In this document: positions 1-14,773 of the stretch, in pieces
How positions within the stretch are numbered: the stretch's first letter is position 1
Layout of the letters: the number at the start of each line of letters is the position of its first letter
NCBI GenBank assembly: GCA_017416705.1
Contig: JAFQBG010000040.1
Coordinates: 1 to 38,158 of the forward strand
Direction: 5' to 3'
Length of the DNA stretch: 38,158 nt
Source: Bacteroidaceae bacterium
GTDB lineage: Bacteria; Bacteroidota; Bacteroidia; Bacteroidales; Bacteroidaceae
Notes under the pieces: model-generated
Told to the model about the DNA's origin: nothing
Database searches by the model: none
What the model saw: only the letters and a program-made list of their open reading frames with translations
Position numbers and translations under genes: made by a program

Positions 1-18
1 CAAGTAGATAAAGAATGA
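1..18 (+). CDS. nusG: Transcription antitermination factor NusG, last codons only (probable)
   Basis: The first 18 bases read in frame as Q-V-D-K-E followed by a TGA stop. NusG proteins of this phylum commonly end in a similar Q-V-(E/D)-K motif, and nusG normally lies directly upstream of rplK. Only five codons are visible, so the call rests mostly on gene order. It could be a chance open frame. Confidence 0.45.
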   Translation, partial: QVDKE

Positions 19-73
19 TGCGGCTTCCACACATCGTTCAAAATTAGTTGTTAATTTTATAGATTTTTTTACA

Positions 74-517
74 ATGGCAAAAGAAATTGCTGGACTTATC
101 AAGTTGCAGATTAAAGGTGGCGCAGCAAATCCTTCTCCTCCCGTTGGACCCGCACTCGGTTCTAAGGGTATCAACATTATGGAGTTTTGCAAAGCGTTTA
201 ATGCCAGAACCCAGGATAAGGCCGGAAAAGTTTTGCCTGTTATCATTACTTACTACGCAGACAAATCATTCGATTTTGTAGTAAAAACCCCTCCTGTGGC
301 AATTCAACTCCTTGAAGTTGCCAAGGTTAAAGGTGGTTCAGCAGAGCCCAACCGTAAAAAGGTTGCTTCTATCACATGGGAGCAAGTAGAGGCTATTGCA
401 AAAGACAAAATGGTCGATTTGAACTGCTTTACTGTTGAGGCTGCTATGAAAATGGTAGCAGGTACAGCAAGAAGTATGGGTATCAGCGTGAGTGGAACTT
501 TTCCCGGAAACAATTAA
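74..517 (+). CDS. rplK: 50S ribosomal protein L11
   Basis: A 147-residue protein, the normal L11 length. It begins [20 protein letters not shown] and carries the [21 protein letters not shown] stretch typical of the N-terminal domain. The C-terminal domain, from about residue 75, is the part that binds the GTPase-associated region of 23S rRNA. L11 supports factor binding and the RelA stringent response. It is the first complete gene of the nusG-rplKAJL-rpoBC cluster. The leader is A/T-rich without a Shine-Dalgarno site, as usual in Bacteroidetes. A weak 7-bp hairpin (40-58) lies between nusG and this gene. Confidence 0.98.
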   Translation: MAKEIAGLIKLQIKGGAANPSPPVGPALGSKGINIMEFCKAFNARTQDKAGKVLPVIITYYADKSFDFVVKTPPVAIQLLEVAKVKGGSAEPNRKKVASITWEQVEAIAKDKMVDLNCFTVEAAMKMVAGTARSMGISVSGTFPGNN

Positions 518-531
518 AAAATTAAATTAGA

Positions 532-1224
532 ATGGGTAAACTGACAAAAAATCAAAAGTTGGCAGCCGCAAAAGTTGATACAGCTAAGGCTTATCTTCTT
601 ACAGAGGCCGTTGATTTGTTGAAGGAAATTACCTTTACAAAATTTGACGCATCTGTGGATATCGACGTACGCTTGGGCGTTGATCCTCGTAAGGCAAACC
701 AAATGGTTAGAGGCGTAGTGTCTCTTCCCAGCGGTACAGGTAAAGAGGTTCGCGTACTCTGTTTGTGTACACCCGATGTAGAAGAGGCTGCAAAAGCTGC
801 AGGCGCCGACTATGTTGGTCTCGATGAATATATCGAAAAGATCAAAGGTGGTTGGACGGATATTGATGTTATCATCACCATGCCGTCTATAATGGGTAAA
901 TTAGGTGCCCTTGGTCGTGTATTAGGCCCCCGTGGTCTTATGCCTAACCCCAAAAGTGGCACTGTAACTATGGATATTCCCAAAGCTGTTAAAGAGATTA
1001 AGCAAGGTAAGATCGATTTCAAAGTTGACAAAGCAGGTATTGTTCATGCTTCAATCGGTAAGATATCTTTCTCGCCCGAGGCTATAATCGCTAACGTTAA
1101 AGAGTTTATGGCTACAATCATAAAACTCAAACCTTCGACAGCGAAAGGAACTTATGTTAAGAGTGTATTCCTCTCGACCACAATGAGTAAAGGTCTGAGA
1201 ATTGATCCTAAATCTATCGATTAA
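532..1224 (+). CDS. rplA: 50S ribosomal protein L1
   Basis: A 230-residue L1 of usual length. Recognisable stretches are [20 protein letters not shown] near residue 45 and [20 protein letters not shown] near residue 130, the latter being the conserved L1 signature. L1 forms the mobile stalk at the E site of the 50S subunit and in many bacteria represses its own operon by binding the mRNA. It starts 14 bases after rplK and ends 12 bases before rplJ, so the genes are surely cotranscribed. I did not find a convincing L1-binding mimic in the short upstream leader, part of which is outside the window. Confidence 0.98.
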   Translation: MGKLTKNQKLAAAKVDTAKAYLLTEAVDLLKEITFTKFDASVDIDVRLGVDPRKANQMVRGVVSLPSGTGKEVRVLCLCTPDVEEAAKAAGADYVGLDEYIEKIKGGWTDIDVIITMPSIMGKLGALGRVLGPRGLMPNPKSGTVTMDIPKAVKEIKQGKIDFKVDKAGIVHASIGKISFSPEAIIANVKEFMATIIKLKPSTAKGTYVKSVFLSTTMSKGLRIDPKSID

Positions 1225-1236
1225 TTTGATTGAACT

Positions 1237-1755
1237 ATGAAGAAGGAAGATAAAGTTAGGAAAATCGCCGAACTTGGCGAGATCATAAAGGAATATGCAC
1301 ACTTCTATTTGGTAGACGTAACAGCTATGGATGCTGCCGCTACCAGCGCAATGCGTGCTAAATGTTTCAAACAAGAGATAGAAATGGTTGTAGTGAAGAA
1401 CACTCTTCTTCACAAGGCATTCGAGGCTTCTGAGATAGATTTCTCACCCTTATATCCCTGTTTGAAAGGTACTACAGCTCTTTTGCTTTGCAACACAGCC
1501 AATGTTCCTGCAAAACTTATAAAGGACGTTGCCGGCAAGGCCGAAATTCCCGCACTCAAAGGTGCGTATGCCGAAGAGAGCTTCTATGTGGGTGCCGATC
1601 AGCTCGAAACTCTTATCCATATCAAGAGCAAGGGCGAGCTTCTTGCCGAAGTTGTGGCTTTGCTGCAATCTCCTATCAAGAACGTTGTTTCGGCTCTACA
1701 ATCAGGTGGTAACACCATACACGGAGTTCTTAAAACACTCGGTGAAAGAGAATAA
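1237..1755 (+). CDS. rplJ: 50S ribosomal protein L10
   Basis: A 172-residue L10. The N-terminal half (MKKEDKVRKIAELGEIIKEY, then MVVVKNTLLHKAFE) binds 23S rRNA, and the C-terminal helix anchors L7/L12 dimers to make the stalk. It begins only 12 bases after rplA. There is therefore no room for the long L10 leader that regulates rplJL in Escherichia coli. If autoregulation exists here, its target must lie inside the end of rplA or elsewhere in the operon. Confidence 0.97.
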   Translation: MKKEDKVRKIAELGEIIKEYAHFYLVDVTAMDAAATSAMRAKCFKQEIEMVVVKNTLLHKAFEASEIDFSPLYPCLKGTTALLLCNTANVPAKLIKDVAGKAEIPALKGAYAEESFYVGADQLETLIHIKSKGELLAEVVALLQSPIKNVVSALQSGGNTIHGVLKTLGERE

Positions 1756-1796
1756 TTATTATCAATTAGTAAAAAACAATTTAAATTTATACGAAA

Positions 1797-2174
1797 ATGG
1801 CAGATTTGAAAGCTCTTGCAGAAGAATTGGTTAACTTGACAGTAAAAGACGTTAACGAACTTGCAACTATCCTTAAAGAAGAATATGGTATCGAACCCGC
1901 TGCAGCAGCAGTAGCAGTAGCAGCTCCCGCTGCAGGTGGCGCAGCTGAGGCAGCAGCAGAGAAAACAGAGTTCGATGTAGTTTTGAAGAGCGTAGGCGCT
2001 AACAAACTCCAAGTTGTTAAAGCCGTTAAAGAGGCTTGTGGCCTTGGCTTGAAAGAGGCTAAAGACCTCGTTGACAACGCTCCCAGCACTTTGAAAGAGG
2101 GTCTTGCTAAGGGTGAGGCTGAGTCTTTGAAGAAGACTATCGAAGAGTCTGGTGCAGAGATTGAACTTAAGTAA
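1797..2174 (+). CDS. rplL: 50S ribosomal protein L7/L12
   Basis: A 125-residue protein with the three classic parts. The N-terminal dimerisation helices read [21 protein letters not shown]. An Ala-rich hinge at about residues 35-57 is built from Ala, Pro and Gly. The globular C-terminal domain contains [20 protein letters not shown] and [15 protein letters not shown]. The C-terminal domain recruits and stimulates EF-Tu and EF-G. It follows rplJ by 41 bases and is followed by tandem hairpins before rpoB. Confidence 0.98.
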   Translation: MADLKALAEELVNLTVKDVNELATILKEEYGIEPAAAAVAVAAPAAGGAAEAAAEKTEFDVVLKSVGANKLQVVKAVKEACGLGLKEAKDLVDNAPSTLKEGLAKGEAESLKKTIEESGAEIELK

Positions 2175-2183
2175 GTAAACTCG

Positions 2184-2237
2184 ACCCTGATAAGGGTTAA
2201 TGGTTATGAACCCCCTGTAGAGGGTTCATAACCTTTT
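2184..2237 (+). terminator. Tandem hairpins between rplL and rpoB, probable attenuator
   Basis: Two inverted repeats lie here. The first is a small one (ACCCT/AGGGT around a GATA loop, 2184-2197). The second is a perfect 12-bp stem: 2202-2213 pairs with 2222-2233 around an 8-base loop and is followed by TTTT. In E. coli the same gap holds a partial terminator that keeps RNA polymerase subunits below ribosomal proteins. By analogy I infer an attenuator here. The short T run suggests incomplete termination. Confidence 0.65.
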
Positions 2238-2278
2238 GTGCGTAAAAAACAAAAGTAAGTTCTAAAACATTAGCCACA

Positions 2279-5200
2279 ATGTCGTTGAAACCTAATAATC
2301 AAAGAATTAACTTTGCCTCTATTAAAGATCCGATGCCCTGTCCGGACTTTTTGGAAGTGCAATTGAAGTCTTTCGAGGACTTCTTACAATTAGATACCCC
2401 TCCCGAAAAGAGAGTGAATGACGGATTGTATAAAGTTTTCGCTGAAAATTTTCCCATTACCGATACGAGAAATAATTTCGTCTTGGAATTTTTGGATTAT
2501 TATATCGATCCACCCCGTTATTCAATCGCTGAGTGCCTTGAGCGCGGCCTAACATATAGTGTCCCCTTAAAAGCAAAGTTAAAACTTTATTGTACCGACC
2601 CCGATCACGAGGATTTCGATACAGTTATTCAAGATGTTTTCCTTGGTCCCATCCCTTACATGACCAAGCAAGGAACATTTATTATAAATGGTGCAGAACG
2701 TGTTGTGGTGTCGCAGTTACACCGTTCACCCGGAGTATTCTTCGGACAAAGTGTACATGCAAACGGAACACCGCTCTATTCGGCGCGTATCATTCCGTTC
2801 AAAGGTTCTTGGATTGAGTTTGCTACTGACATAAACAATGTCATGTATGCCTACATCGATCGTAAGAAAAAATTACCCGTTACAACGTTGCTTCGTGCCA
2901 TCGGTTTCGAAAGTGATAAAGATATTCTCGAAATTTTCGATTTGGCCGAGGAGATAAAAGTAAGCAAGGCTAACTTAAAGAAGGCTATCGGCAGAAAAAT
3001 GGCCGGTCGCGTTGTAAAAACAAAACAGGAGGATTTTGTAGATCCCGATACAGGTGAAGTAGTTTCTATCGAGCGTAGCGAGGTTGTTGTAGATCGCGAA
3101 GCTATCTTGGAGGCCGATTTGGTTGAACGCATATTGGATAGCGGTGTCGAAAGCATACTTTTGCACAAGGAGAGCGACGACCCCGATGCTCTTGACTATT
3201 CGCTCATTTTCAATACACTCGACAAGGATACAAGCAACTCCGAGAAAGAGGCTGTGAACTATATCTTCCGTCAGTTGCGTAATGCCGACCCGGCCGATGA
3301 CGCAAGCGCACGTGAGGTTATCAATAACCTGTTCTTCTCGGAAAAACGTTACGACCTTGGTGATGTAGGTCGCTATCGTATAAACAGAAAGTTAAACCTT
3401 ACGACAGATATGTCGGTTAGAGTGTTGACTAAGGAGGATATAATTGAAATTATCAAATATCTTATAGGATTGGTTAATTCAAAGGCAGTGGTAGATGATA
3501 TCGACCATTTGAGTAACCGTCGTGTTCGTACTGTCGGCGAGCAGTTGTCCAACCAATTTGCTGTGGGATTGGCACGTATGGCACGTACAATACGCGAGAG
3601 AATGAACGTTCGCGACAACGAGGTGTTCTCTCCCACCGATCTTATAAACGCAAAGACAGTTTCGGCTGTCATCAATACATTCTTCGGTACAAATGCGTTG
3701 TCGCAGTTCATGGACCAGACAAACCCATTGGCCGAAATTACTCACAAACGTCGTCTATCTGCATTAGGCCCCGGTGGTCTGTCACGTGACCGTGCCGGTT
3801 TCGAGGTGCGCGACGTTCACTATACACACTATGGTCGTCTTTGTCCTATCGAGACACCCGAGGGTCCGAATATCGGTCTTATCTCGTCATTGTGTATATA
3901 TGCCAAGATAAACGAACTTGGATTTATAGTAACCCCCTATCGTCCGGTTGCCGACTCAAAAGTTGACATAAACAACGAGAATGTTGTTTATTATACAGCC
4001 GAAGAGGAAGAGGGTCAAATAATTGCACAAGGTAACGCACCCCTTGACAACGAAGGTAACTTCATACGCAAGAAGGTAAAATCGCGTCAGGATGCCGATT
4101 ATCCTGTTGTGGAGCCGGGTAGAGTAAATCTAATGGACGTTTCTCCTCAGCAGATAGCATCAATAGCCGCATCGCTCATTCCGTTCCTCGAACACGACGA
4201 CGCCAACCGTGCGTTGATGGGATCGAACATGATGCGCCAAGCAGTTCCCCTTTTGACAACCGAGGCTCCTATTGTGGGTACAGGTATCGAGAAACAACTG
4301 GTAGAGGATTCTCGTACACAGATAGTTGCCGAGGGCGATGGCGTAATAGAATTTGTTGATGCTTCAAGAATAGTAATCAAGTACGACCGCACCGAGGAAG
4401 AGGAGTTTGTTAGCTTCGAGCCTGCCTCAAAGGAATATATCATACCGAAATTCCGTCGTACCAACCAAAATATGACCATCGACCTTCGTCCTATATGCGA
4501 CAAAGGACAACGTGTAAAAGCCGGCGATATACTTACCGAGGGTTATTCTACACAAGGCGGTGAATTGGCATTAGGCAAGAACCTGTTGGTAGCCTACATG
4601 CCTTGGAAGGGATATAACTACGAGGATGCCATCGTGCTTAACGAGCGTGTTGTGCGCGAGGACGTGCTGACATCGGTGCATGTGGATGAACTATCGTTGG
4701 AGGTTCGCGAAACAAAACGTGGTTTGGAAGAATTTACATACGATATTCCCAACGTCAGCGAAGATGCCACAAAGGATTTGGACAAGAACGGTATCATTCG
4801 TGTTGGTGCATGCGTTAAGCCCGGTGATATTATAATAGGTAAGATTACTCCCAAGGGAGAATCGGATCCCACACCCGAGGAGAAACTGCTGCGTGCTATC
4901 TTCGGTGACAAGGCAGGCGATGTGAAAGACGCCTCGTTAAAGGCCTCTCCCTCGCTTAAAGGAGTTGTCATCGGTCGTCGTCTGTTCCAACGTGCCGAAA
5001 AAACACGTTCGGCAAAAATGGCCGACAAAGCCAAACTGCCGAAGATTGACGATGAGTTCATGCAAAAAGTTGACGAGCTTAAAGGAGTGCTCATAACCAA
5101 ATTGTTGAAGCTCATAGGTGGACGCGTATCACAAGGAGTAAAAGACTTCATGGGTACCGAGATAATAGCCAAAGGCGCAAAATTCACCAGACAGGAGCTC

Positions 5201-6097
5201 GAAGCCATGGACTTCACATCGGTACAGTTGAGCAAGTGGACTGCCGATGCCCATACAAACGACCTTATACGCATTCTTATAATAAACTTCTTGCACAAGT
5301 ACAAAGAACTTGATGCCGAAGTTAAACGCGAGAAGTTTGCACTTACCATAGGCGATGAACTGCCTTCGGGTACAATGAAGATGGCAAAAGTATATATTGC
5401 CAAGAAACGTAAAATCGGTGTCGGTGATAAAATGGCCGGACGTCACGGTAACAAGGGTATTGTATCGCGCGTAGTGCGTCAGGAGGATATGCCATTCTTG
5501 GCCGACGGAACACCGGTTGATATAATCCTTAACCCCTTGGGCGTGCCTTCACGTATGAACATCGGTCAGATATTCGAGACCGTTCTTGGTCGTGCCGGAA
5601 AAGAATTGGGTGTGAAATTTGCAACACCTATTTTCGACGGTGCCACACTCGACGACCTTTGCACATGGACCGACAAAGCCGGTCTGCCTCGTTTCGGTAA
5701 AACCGAGTTGTTCGATGGTGGTACAGGTGAGAAATTTGACCAGCCTGCAACAGTGGGTGTCAGCTACATGCTTAAACTTGGTCACATGGTCGAGGACAAG
5801 ATGCACGCACGTTCAATAGGACCATACTCACTCATCACCCAACAGCCGCTTGGTGGTAAAGCACAGTTTGGTGGTCAGCGTTTTGGAGAGATGGAGGTTT
5901 GGGCACTCGAAGCATTCGGTGCAGCACACATACTTCAAGAGATATTGACAATCAAATCCGACGATGTAGCAGGTCGTTCAAAGGCATACGAAGCAATTGT
6001 CAAGGGCGATCCTATGCCTACACCAAGTATTCCGGAGTCGCTCAATGTGCTATTGCATGAGTTGCGCGGTTTGGGATTGAGTATTTCATTCGATTAA
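2279..6097 (+). CDS. rpoB: DNA-directed RNA polymerase subunit beta
   Basis: A 1272-residue beta subunit. The rifampicin region is wild type: Asp479, His489 and Ser494 occupy the E. coli 516, 526 and 531 positions, within [19 protein letters not shown] and [20 protein letters not shown]. Near the C-terminus [20 protein letters not shown] and [20 protein letters not shown] are intact catalytic and clamp-contacting regions. Together with beta' it forms the active-site cleft of RNA polymerase. It lies 104 bases after rplL, with attenuator-like hairpins between, and 32 bases before rpoC. Long antisense frames inside it are codon-bias shadows. Confidence 0.99.
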   Translation: MSLKPNNQRINFASIKDPMPCPDFLEVQLKSFEDFLQLDTPPEKRVNDGLYKVFAENFPITDTRNNFVLEFLDYYIDPPRYSIAECLERGLTYSVPLKAKLKLYCTDPDHEDFDTVIQDVFLGPIPYMTKQGTFIINGAERVVVSQLHRSPGVFFGQSVHANGTPLYSARIIPFKGSWIEFATDINNVMYAYIDRKKKLPVTTLLRAIGFESDKDILEIFDLAEEIKVSKANLKKAIGRKMAGRVVKTKQEDFVDPDTGEVVSIERSEVVVDREAILEADLVERILDSGVESILLHKESDDPDALDYSLIFNTLDKDTSNSEKEAVNYIFRQLRNADPADDASAREVINNLFFSEKRYDLGDVGRYRINRKLNLTTDMSVRVLTKEDIIEIIKYLIGLVNSKAVVDDIDHLSNRRVRTVGEQLSNQFAVGLARMARTIRERMNVRDNEVFSPTDLINAKTVSAVINTFFGTNALSQFMDQTNPLAEITHKRRLSALGPGGLSRDRAGFEVRDVHYTHYGRLCPIETPEGPNIGLISSLCIYAKINELGFIVTPYRPVADSKVDINNENVVYYTAEEEEGQIIAQGNAPLDNEGNFIRKKVKSRQDADYPVVEPGRVNLMDVSPQQIASIAASLIPFLEHDDANRALMGSNMMRQAVPLLTTEAPIVGTGIEKQLVEDSRTQIVAEGDGVIEFVDASRIVIKYDRTEEEEFVSFEPASKEYIIPKFRRTNQNMTIDLRPICDKGQRVKAGDILTEGYSTQGGELALGKNLLVAYMPWKGYNYEDAIVLNERVVREDVLTSVHVDELSLEVRETKRGLEEFTYDIPNVSEDATKDLDKNGIIRVGACVKPGDIIIGKITPKGESDPTPEEKLLRAIFGDKAGDVKDASLKASPSLKGVVIGRRLFQRAEKTRSAKMADKAKLPKIDDEFMQKVDELKGVLITKLLKLIGGRVSQGVKDFMGTEIIAKGAKFTRQELEAMDFTSVQLSKWTADAHTNDLIRILIINFLHKYKELDAEVKREKFALTIGDELPSGTMKMAKVYIAKKRKIGVGDKMAGRHGNKGIVSRVVRQEDMPFLADGTPVDIILNPLGVPSRMNIGQIFETVLGRAGKELGVKFATPIFDGATLDDLCTWTDKAGLPRFGKTELFDGGTGEKFDQPATVGVSYMLKLGHMVEDKMHARSIGPYSLITQQPLGGKAQFGGQRFGEMEVWALEAFGAAHILQEILTIKSDDVAGRSKAYEAIVKGDPMPTPSIPESLNVLLHELRGLGLSISFD

Positions 6098-6129
6098 TAA
6101 TTTCCTTCACGTTTGTCAAGATATAAATT

Positions 6130-10476
<4,347 letters not shown>

Positions 10477-10492
10477 TATAGCAGATACAAAC

Positions 10493-10542
10493 TTTATAAT
10501 CAAAAACAGGTAGCCAAGCGGCTACCTGTTTTTGATTATAAA
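10493..10542 (+). terminator. Rho-independent terminator after rpoC
   Basis: A perfect inverted repeat with a 23-bp stem (10493-10515 pairs with 10520-10542) and a 4-base AAGC loop. The right arm contains a run of five T. It closes the rplK-rpoC operon and separates it from the next promoter at 10579. Because the stem is symmetrical it could act in both directions. Confidence 0.9.
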
Positions 10543-10578
10543 TGTAGCCTGTCCCATATAGCATTTAATATTATTTAT

Positions 10579-10609
10579 TTTGAATTATGGAAAATATGAA
10601 GTAATTTTG
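10579..10609 (+). promoter_or_regulatory. Bacteroidetes-type promoter of the acyltransferase pair
   Basis: TTTG at 10579-10582 and TAATTTTG at 10602-10609 match the -33 TTTG and -7 TAnnTTTG consensus of the Bacteroidetes primary sigma factor, with a 19-base spacer. The start of transcription should be near 10616. A small GCATC/GATGC hairpin (10609-10625) lies at the predicted 5' end. Confidence 0.75.
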
Positions 10610-10631
10610 CATCCATTATAGATGCGAGATA

Positions 10632-11447
10632 ATGAACGACACAATTCAAATAGATGTAGATAAGATTTTGGCTCAAAAGGCAGGGAAAAAAGCACGCTAC
10701 GTGCCTCGCTTTATAGTTTCATATCTTAAAAAAATTATTCATCAAGACGAAGTCAATTATTTTTTGGCCAATAACAATGACAAATACGGCCTCGACTTCA
10801 TTCGTTCGTTCATGGACTATTTCAATAATTCGTTCGAGGTGCGTGGAATAGAAAATCTGCCTCGTGGCGGTCGATATACCTTCGTGAGCAACCATCCGCT
10901 TGGAGCGCAAGACGGCTTGGGCTTGGGGCTTATATTGGGCGAGCAATACGAGGGCAAGATAAAATTCTTGGTAAACGACCTGTTGATGAATATACCGCAA
11001 ATAGCATCCCTGTTCATTCCAATAAACAAAACAGGCAAGCAGTCTCGCAATCTGCCACAGCAGGTAGCAGCCGCTTTTAACTCCGACGACCATATTATAA
11101 TGTTCCCGGCCGGACTATGCTCGCGAAAGCACAACGGAGTAATACGCGACCAAGAATGGAAAAAAACATTCCTTGTAAAGAGCATACAGTCGCAGCGCGA
11201 TATAGTGCCAATACATTTCGAGGGACAAAACTCCGATTTCTTCTATCGACTGGCCAATATAAACAAGCTGCTGCACATAAAATTCAATATAGCAATGCTA
11301 TATCTGAGCGACGAAATGTTTAAGAACAAGAACAAAAAATTTGTCGTAACAATAGGAAAACCAATTCCTTGGCAAACATTCGATAATTCAAAAAAGATGT
11401 CCGAGTGGGCACAATATGTGCAAGATATTGTATATAGTTTAAAGTAA
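10632..11447 (+). CDS. glsA: PlsC-type O-acyltransferase, GlsA-like (glycine lipid synthesis)
   Basis: A 271-residue acyltransferase of the PlsC/LPLAT superfamily. The catalytic motif is NHPLGAQDG, with His88 and Asp94 separated by five residues rather than the usual four. FVNDLLMNIP and FPAGLCSRKHNGVIRD, near residues 118 and 158, match the later substrate-binding blocks. No strong membrane helix is evident. It is followed 21 bases later by a GNAT-type acyltransferase. In Bacteroides thetaiotaomicron such a pair (GlsA and GlsB, related to OlsA and OlsB) makes glycine lipids. GlsA adds the second fatty acid to N-acyl glycine by O-acylation. The assignment is by motif and gene pairing; a general lysophosphatidate acyltransferase is the alternative. 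Confidence 0.75.
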   Translation: MNDTIQIDVDKILAQKAGKKARYVPRFIVSYLKKIIHQDEVNYFLANNNDKYGLDFIRSFMDYFNNSFEVRGIENLPRGGRYTFVSNHPLGAQDGLGLGLILGEQYEGKIKFLVNDLLMNIPQIASLFIPINKTGKQSRNLPQQVAAAFNSDDHIIMFPAGLCSRKHNGVIRDQEWKKTFLVKSIQSQRDIVPIHFEGQNSDFFYRLANINKLLHIKFNIAMLYLSDEMFKNKNKKFVVTIGKPIPWQTFDNSKKMSEWAQYVQDIVYSLK

Positions 11448-11468
11448 AGAACAAACACATATTTCAGT

Positions 11469-12485
11469 ATGGAAGAGATAATAGCCCCGGTTCCAAAAGA
11501 ACTCCTGAAAGCGGAACTCACCGATGAAAAACGACTACGTTTCACCAATCGCAGTAATAACGAAATATATGTTCTCACAGCATTCAACTCACCCAATGTG
11601 ATGCGTGAGATAGGACGTTTACGCGAGATTGCATTTCGAGCAGCCGGTGGCGGAAGCGGAAAATCTGTCGATATAGACGAATTTGATACAATGGAGAATC
11701 CATACAAGCAGATTATAGTATGGAACCCCGAGGCAAATGATATTGTAGGAGGTTACCGATTTATTCATGGTGCCGATGTACGTTTCGACGAAAAGGGCGA
11801 GCCCATGTTGGCCACAGCCCATAACATGTTTAAATTCTCTAAAAGGTTCATAGAGGACTACCTTCCCGTCACAGTGGAGCTTGGTCGTTCGTTCGTGTCG
11901 TTGGAGTATCAGTCCACACGCATGGGCTCTAAAAGTCTATATGCACTCGATAATCTATGGGATGGGTTGGGCGCATTAACAGTGGTAATCCCCAATGTGA
12001 AATATTTGTTTGGCAAGGTTACCATGTATCCGTCGTACGACCGTCATGCCCGCGACCTCATATTATACTTCCTAAAAAAACATTTTGCCGACCCCGACCA
12101 TTTGATAGAGCCCATAACACCCTTGCTCTTCGAAGAGGACGAGGCATCGTTGGCAGCTGTTCTGTGTGGCGAGAATTTCAAAGCCGATTACCGATTACTG
12201 AAAAGCGAAGTACACAAGGCCGGACTCAGCATACCACCATTGGTAAATGCCTATATGGGCCTCTCTCCCACAATGAAAATCTTTGGAACAGCAGTGAACA
12301 CCGAGTTCGGAAATGTAGAGGAAACGGGAATATTCATCGCAGTCAATGAGATAATAGAGGATAAGTACGTACGGTACATAGAATCCTTTGCAAAAGAAAA
12401 TCCATGGGCCATAAAAATCACATCGGGTGCAAACAAAGTGTTCTATCCATTAAGTAACAACGAAAACAGCGATAGTTTGAAATAA
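11469..12485 (+). CDS. glsB: GNAT-type N-acyltransferase, GlsB/OlsB-like (often labelled hemolysin)
   Basis: A 338-residue protein of the OlsB-like GNAT superfamily. Typical stretches are MREIGRLREIAFRAAGGG (residues about 44-61), IVVGGYRF-like IVGGYRFIHG, and VELGRSFVSLEYQ near residue 138. These match proteins annotated as putative hemolysins. OlsB and GlsB transfer a 3-hydroxyacyl chain from acyl carrier protein to an amino acid; in Bacteroides that amino acid is glycine. It would act before the PlsC-type partner just upstream. The last 100 residues (from about PLLFEEDEASLA) extend beyond the core fold. The amino acid substrate is inferred from the phylum, not seen in the sequence. Confidence 0.75.
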   Translation: MEEIIAPVPKELLKAELTDEKRLRFTNRSNNEIYVLTAFNSPNVMREIGRLREIAFRAAGGGSGKSVDIDEFDTMENPYKQIIVWNPEANDIVGGYRFIHGADVRFDEKGEPMLATAHNMFKFSKRFIEDYLPVTVELGRSFVSLEYQSTRMGSKSLYALDNLWDGLGALTVVIPNVKYLFGKVTMYPSYDRHARDLILYFLKKHFADPDHLIEPITPLLFEEDEASLAAVLCGENFKADYRLLKSEVHKAGLSIPPLVNAYMGLSPTMKIFGTAVNTEFGNVEETGIFIAVNEIIEDKYVRYIESFAKENPWAIKITSGANKVFYPLSNNENSDSLK

Positions 12486-12492
12486 TGCGAAT

Positions 12493-12525
12493 AACTCCGA
12501 AACAAAAAAATGCTTTCGGAGTTTT
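12493..12525 (+). terminator. Terminator after the acyltransferase pair
   Basis: A 10-bp perfect stem, AACTCCGAAA at 12493-12502 pairing with TTTCGGAGTT at 12514-12523. It has an 11-base A-rich loop and is followed by TT. It sits 8 bases after the GNAT gene stop and ends that two-gene unit. Confidence 0.7.
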
Positions 12526-12563
12526 CCATTTATGAGCCGTCTCAATCATAATTAATAACATCA

Positions 12564-13010
12564 ATGAAAACAGATAAAATGAAAGTAGAAATAATAAACC
12601 GTTCAAAGCATCAACTGCCGGCCTATGCAACGAATCTATCGGCAGGAATGGATTTGCGAGCCAATATCGACGAACCTATTGTGCTTGCTCCCTTGCAACG
12701 AGCATTGGTGCCGACAGGCCTTTTCATGGCACTCCCCGAGGGCTACGAAGCACAGGTGCGTCCTCGCAGCGGCCTTGCAATAAAAAAAGGAATAACAGTG
12801 CTAAATTCTCCGGGTACCATTGATGCCGATTATCGTGGCGAGGTTTGTGTCATTCTTGTAAACCTATCCAATGAGCCGTTTACCATTGCAGATGGAGAAC
12901 GTATAGCCCAAATGGTGATAGCACGTCACGAGCAGGTAGAATGGTGCCAAGTGGAGGTCCTTGGAGACACAGAGCGCGGTGCAGGTGGTTTTGGCCATAC
13001 AGGAGTATGA
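12564..13010 (+). CDS. dut: Deoxyuridine 5'-triphosphate nucleotidohydrolase
   Basis: A trimeric-type dUTPase of 148 residues. All five motifs are readable: [24 protein letters not shown] with the catalytic Asp, ERIAQMV, and the C-terminal [11 protein letters not shown] that closes over the nucleotide. It hydrolyses dUTP to dUMP and diphosphate, which keeps uracil out of DNA and feeds thymidylate synthesis. A second in-frame ATG at 12579 would give [10 protein letters not shown], closer to typical family N-termini, so the true start may be there. The stop overlaps the start of the TPR gene (ATGA), which argues for translational coupling. Confidence 0.97.
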   Translation: MKTDKMKVEIINRSKHQLPAYATNLSAGMDLRANIDEPIVLAPLQRALVPTGLFMALPEGYEAQVRPRSGLAIKKGITVLNSPGTIDADYRGEVCVILVNLSNEPFTIADGERIAQMVIARHEQVEWCQVEVLGDTERGAGGFGHTGV

Positions 13011-14773
13011 TGGCTCGTCTGTTTTTAATACTGCTCATATTCTCATTGTCGCCGGCTGTCACGAGCGCAAGTGACAATATGATATTATCATCCGATACCA
13101 TAGATATCCATGCGTCGGACGATGAGGTTGCTGTGTCGCGCAGTTTCGACTATTTCTATCATCATGCGCTTCTGTTGAAGGAGCAGGAACGTTACGACGA
13201 GGCCTTTTACGCGTTTCAGCATTGTCTGCGCTTGCAGCCCGGAGCCCCTGTCGTACTATGCGAGTTATACGCCATGTATTCCTTCCTCGGCCTTAAAGAA
13301 ATGGCTGTGAAAATGGTGGAACAAGCCGTCGAAGGCAACCCCGATAACTTCTGGTACTACCAACTGTTGGCATCGGCATACGAATACGATGGCATGAAAC
13401 AGGCCGCAATGGCTGTGTATGAAAAAATAACAGCCAAATTTCCCTCGCATAGCGAAATGTTCTATAAACTTGCCATGATGTATGCCGACGAAGGCATGTA
13501 CGAGAATGCAATAAAAGCCCTCGACGCCTTGGAACGTATAGATGGGAAAACCGAGGATATCACCTTGCAGAAATTCCGCATATATTGCCTGATGAACAAC
13601 AAGGAGGATGCTATAAACGTGTTGCACGAACTCATAGCCGAGTATCCCGAGGAATTGAGGCTGAAAGTCTTTCTGGGCGATAACCACATGACATTTGGCG
13701 ACACTGCAATAGCCTATTCAATATACCAAGATGTCTTGCAAACCGACCCCGACAATGCCTATGCACAGTTATCGGTTGCCGAATATTATCGTGCCATAGG
13801 CAACGACACGCTGTTTACGCATAGCATGGAAAATCTGCTCATGAACCGAAAATTTACCGGCGAGGAGAGAGCGGCTGCGCTGGTAAGGTATGTATCGTAC
13901 AAAGAGCGTCAAGACACTGCAAACTATAACATAAAATTCTTTGAAAGGCTCATGCAACTGCCCTACGAGCAGGCTTTGACATCGGAGATATATGCAAATT
14001 ATCTTACATCCAAGGGGGTGGGCGAGGATAGCGTGGCTCCTGTCCTTCAACGACTATTGCAATACGAGCCCGAAAACCGCTATGCCCATTTGCAATTATT
14101 GGACTATGCTATAAAAAGAGAGGCAATAGACGAAATAATATCGCGCTGCGACACAGCCATATTGTACCACCCCGAAATATTGGAATTGTACTACTATCGT
14201 GGCATGGGCTATTACAAAAAAGAGAACTATTCTGCTGCAATATCTTCGTTCAAAACAGGGCTCGATGCACGCGAGGAGGGCTACGATGCCGGATTTATAT
14301 CCGACATATATGCCCTCATTGGCGATGCTTATCACGTGCTTGGCAACATGGATGCCTGTGTGCAAGCCTACGACTCGGCGCTGGTGTATAATGACGAGAA
14401 TATCGCTGTATATAATAACTATGCCTACTATCTTGTCCTCGATGGTCGCGATTTTGAACGAGCCGAGGAGATGAGCTACCGCACAATAAAAGAGGAACCC
14501 GAGAACACAGTATATATAGACACGTATATGTGGGTTCTGTTTGCCTTGGAACGCTATGACGAGGCAAAAGCATATGCCGAAAAATTGCTATCCATAGAAA
14601 AAGACCCCGGGGTTGTGGAACTTCACCACTGTGGCGATATTTTTGCAAAAAGCGGTGACATGGAGCGTGCTGTGGAGTTTTGGAAAAAGGCACGCGACAA
14701 GGGTGACAATTCAAAAACACTGAACAAGAAAATAAAGCGGCGTAAATACATCCCTAATGATAAGAAAAAATAG
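13007..14773 (+). CDS. Secreted tetratricopeptide-repeat protein
   Basis: About 588 residues. I chose the ATG at 13007 (or the adjacent one at 13010). It gives an ATGA overlap with dut and exposes a clean signal peptide, [20 protein letters not shown], with probable cleavage after that stretch. The frame stays open upstream, but that part is antisense-like and has no secretory signal. The mature protein is almost entirely TPR helices. Examples are [45 protein letters not shown] and [18 protein letters not shown]. It is likely a periplasmic or envelope scaffold. It overlaps the DUF4292 lipoprotein gene by 17 bases. The grouping with an EnvC-like factor suggests a role in envelope or cell-wall assembly, but the partner is unknown. 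Confidence 0.85.
   Translation: MMARLFLILLIFSLSPAVTSASDNMILSSDTIDIHASDDEVAVSRSFDYFYHHALLLKEQERYDEAFYAFQHCLRLQPGAPVVLCELYAMYSFLGLKEMAVKMVEQAVEGNPDNFWYYQLLASAYEYDGMKQAAMAVYEKITAKFPSHSEMFYKLAMMYADEGMYENAIKALDALERIDGKTEDITLQKFRIYCLMNNKEDAINVLHELIAEYPEELRLKVFLGDNHMTFGDTAIAYSIYQDVLQTDPDNAYAQLSVAEYYRAIGNDTLFTHSMENLLMNRKFTGEERAAALVRYVSYKERQDTANYNIKFFERLMQLPYEQALTSEIYANYLTSKGVGEDSVAPVLQRLLQYEPENRYAHLQLLDYAIKREAIDEIISRCDTAILYHPEILELYYYRGMGYYKKENYSAAISSFKTGLDAREEGYDAGFISDIYALIGDAYHVLGNMDACVQAYDSALVYNDENIAVYNNYAYYLVLDGRDFERAEEMSYRTIKEEPENTVYIDTYMWVLFALERYDEAKAYAEKLLSIEKDPGVVELHHCGDIFAKSGDMERAVEFWKKARDKGDNSKTLNKKIKRRKYIPNDKKK

Noticed and set aside
4618-5403. A 261-codon frame antisense to rpoB
   Set aside because: It is a codon-bias shadow of an intact core gene, with no recognisable product or promoter.
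12941-13006. Longer N-terminus for the TPR protein
   Set aside because: The extension overlaps the end of dut, is Trp/Arg-rich and would bury the signal peptide that starts at 13007 or 13010.
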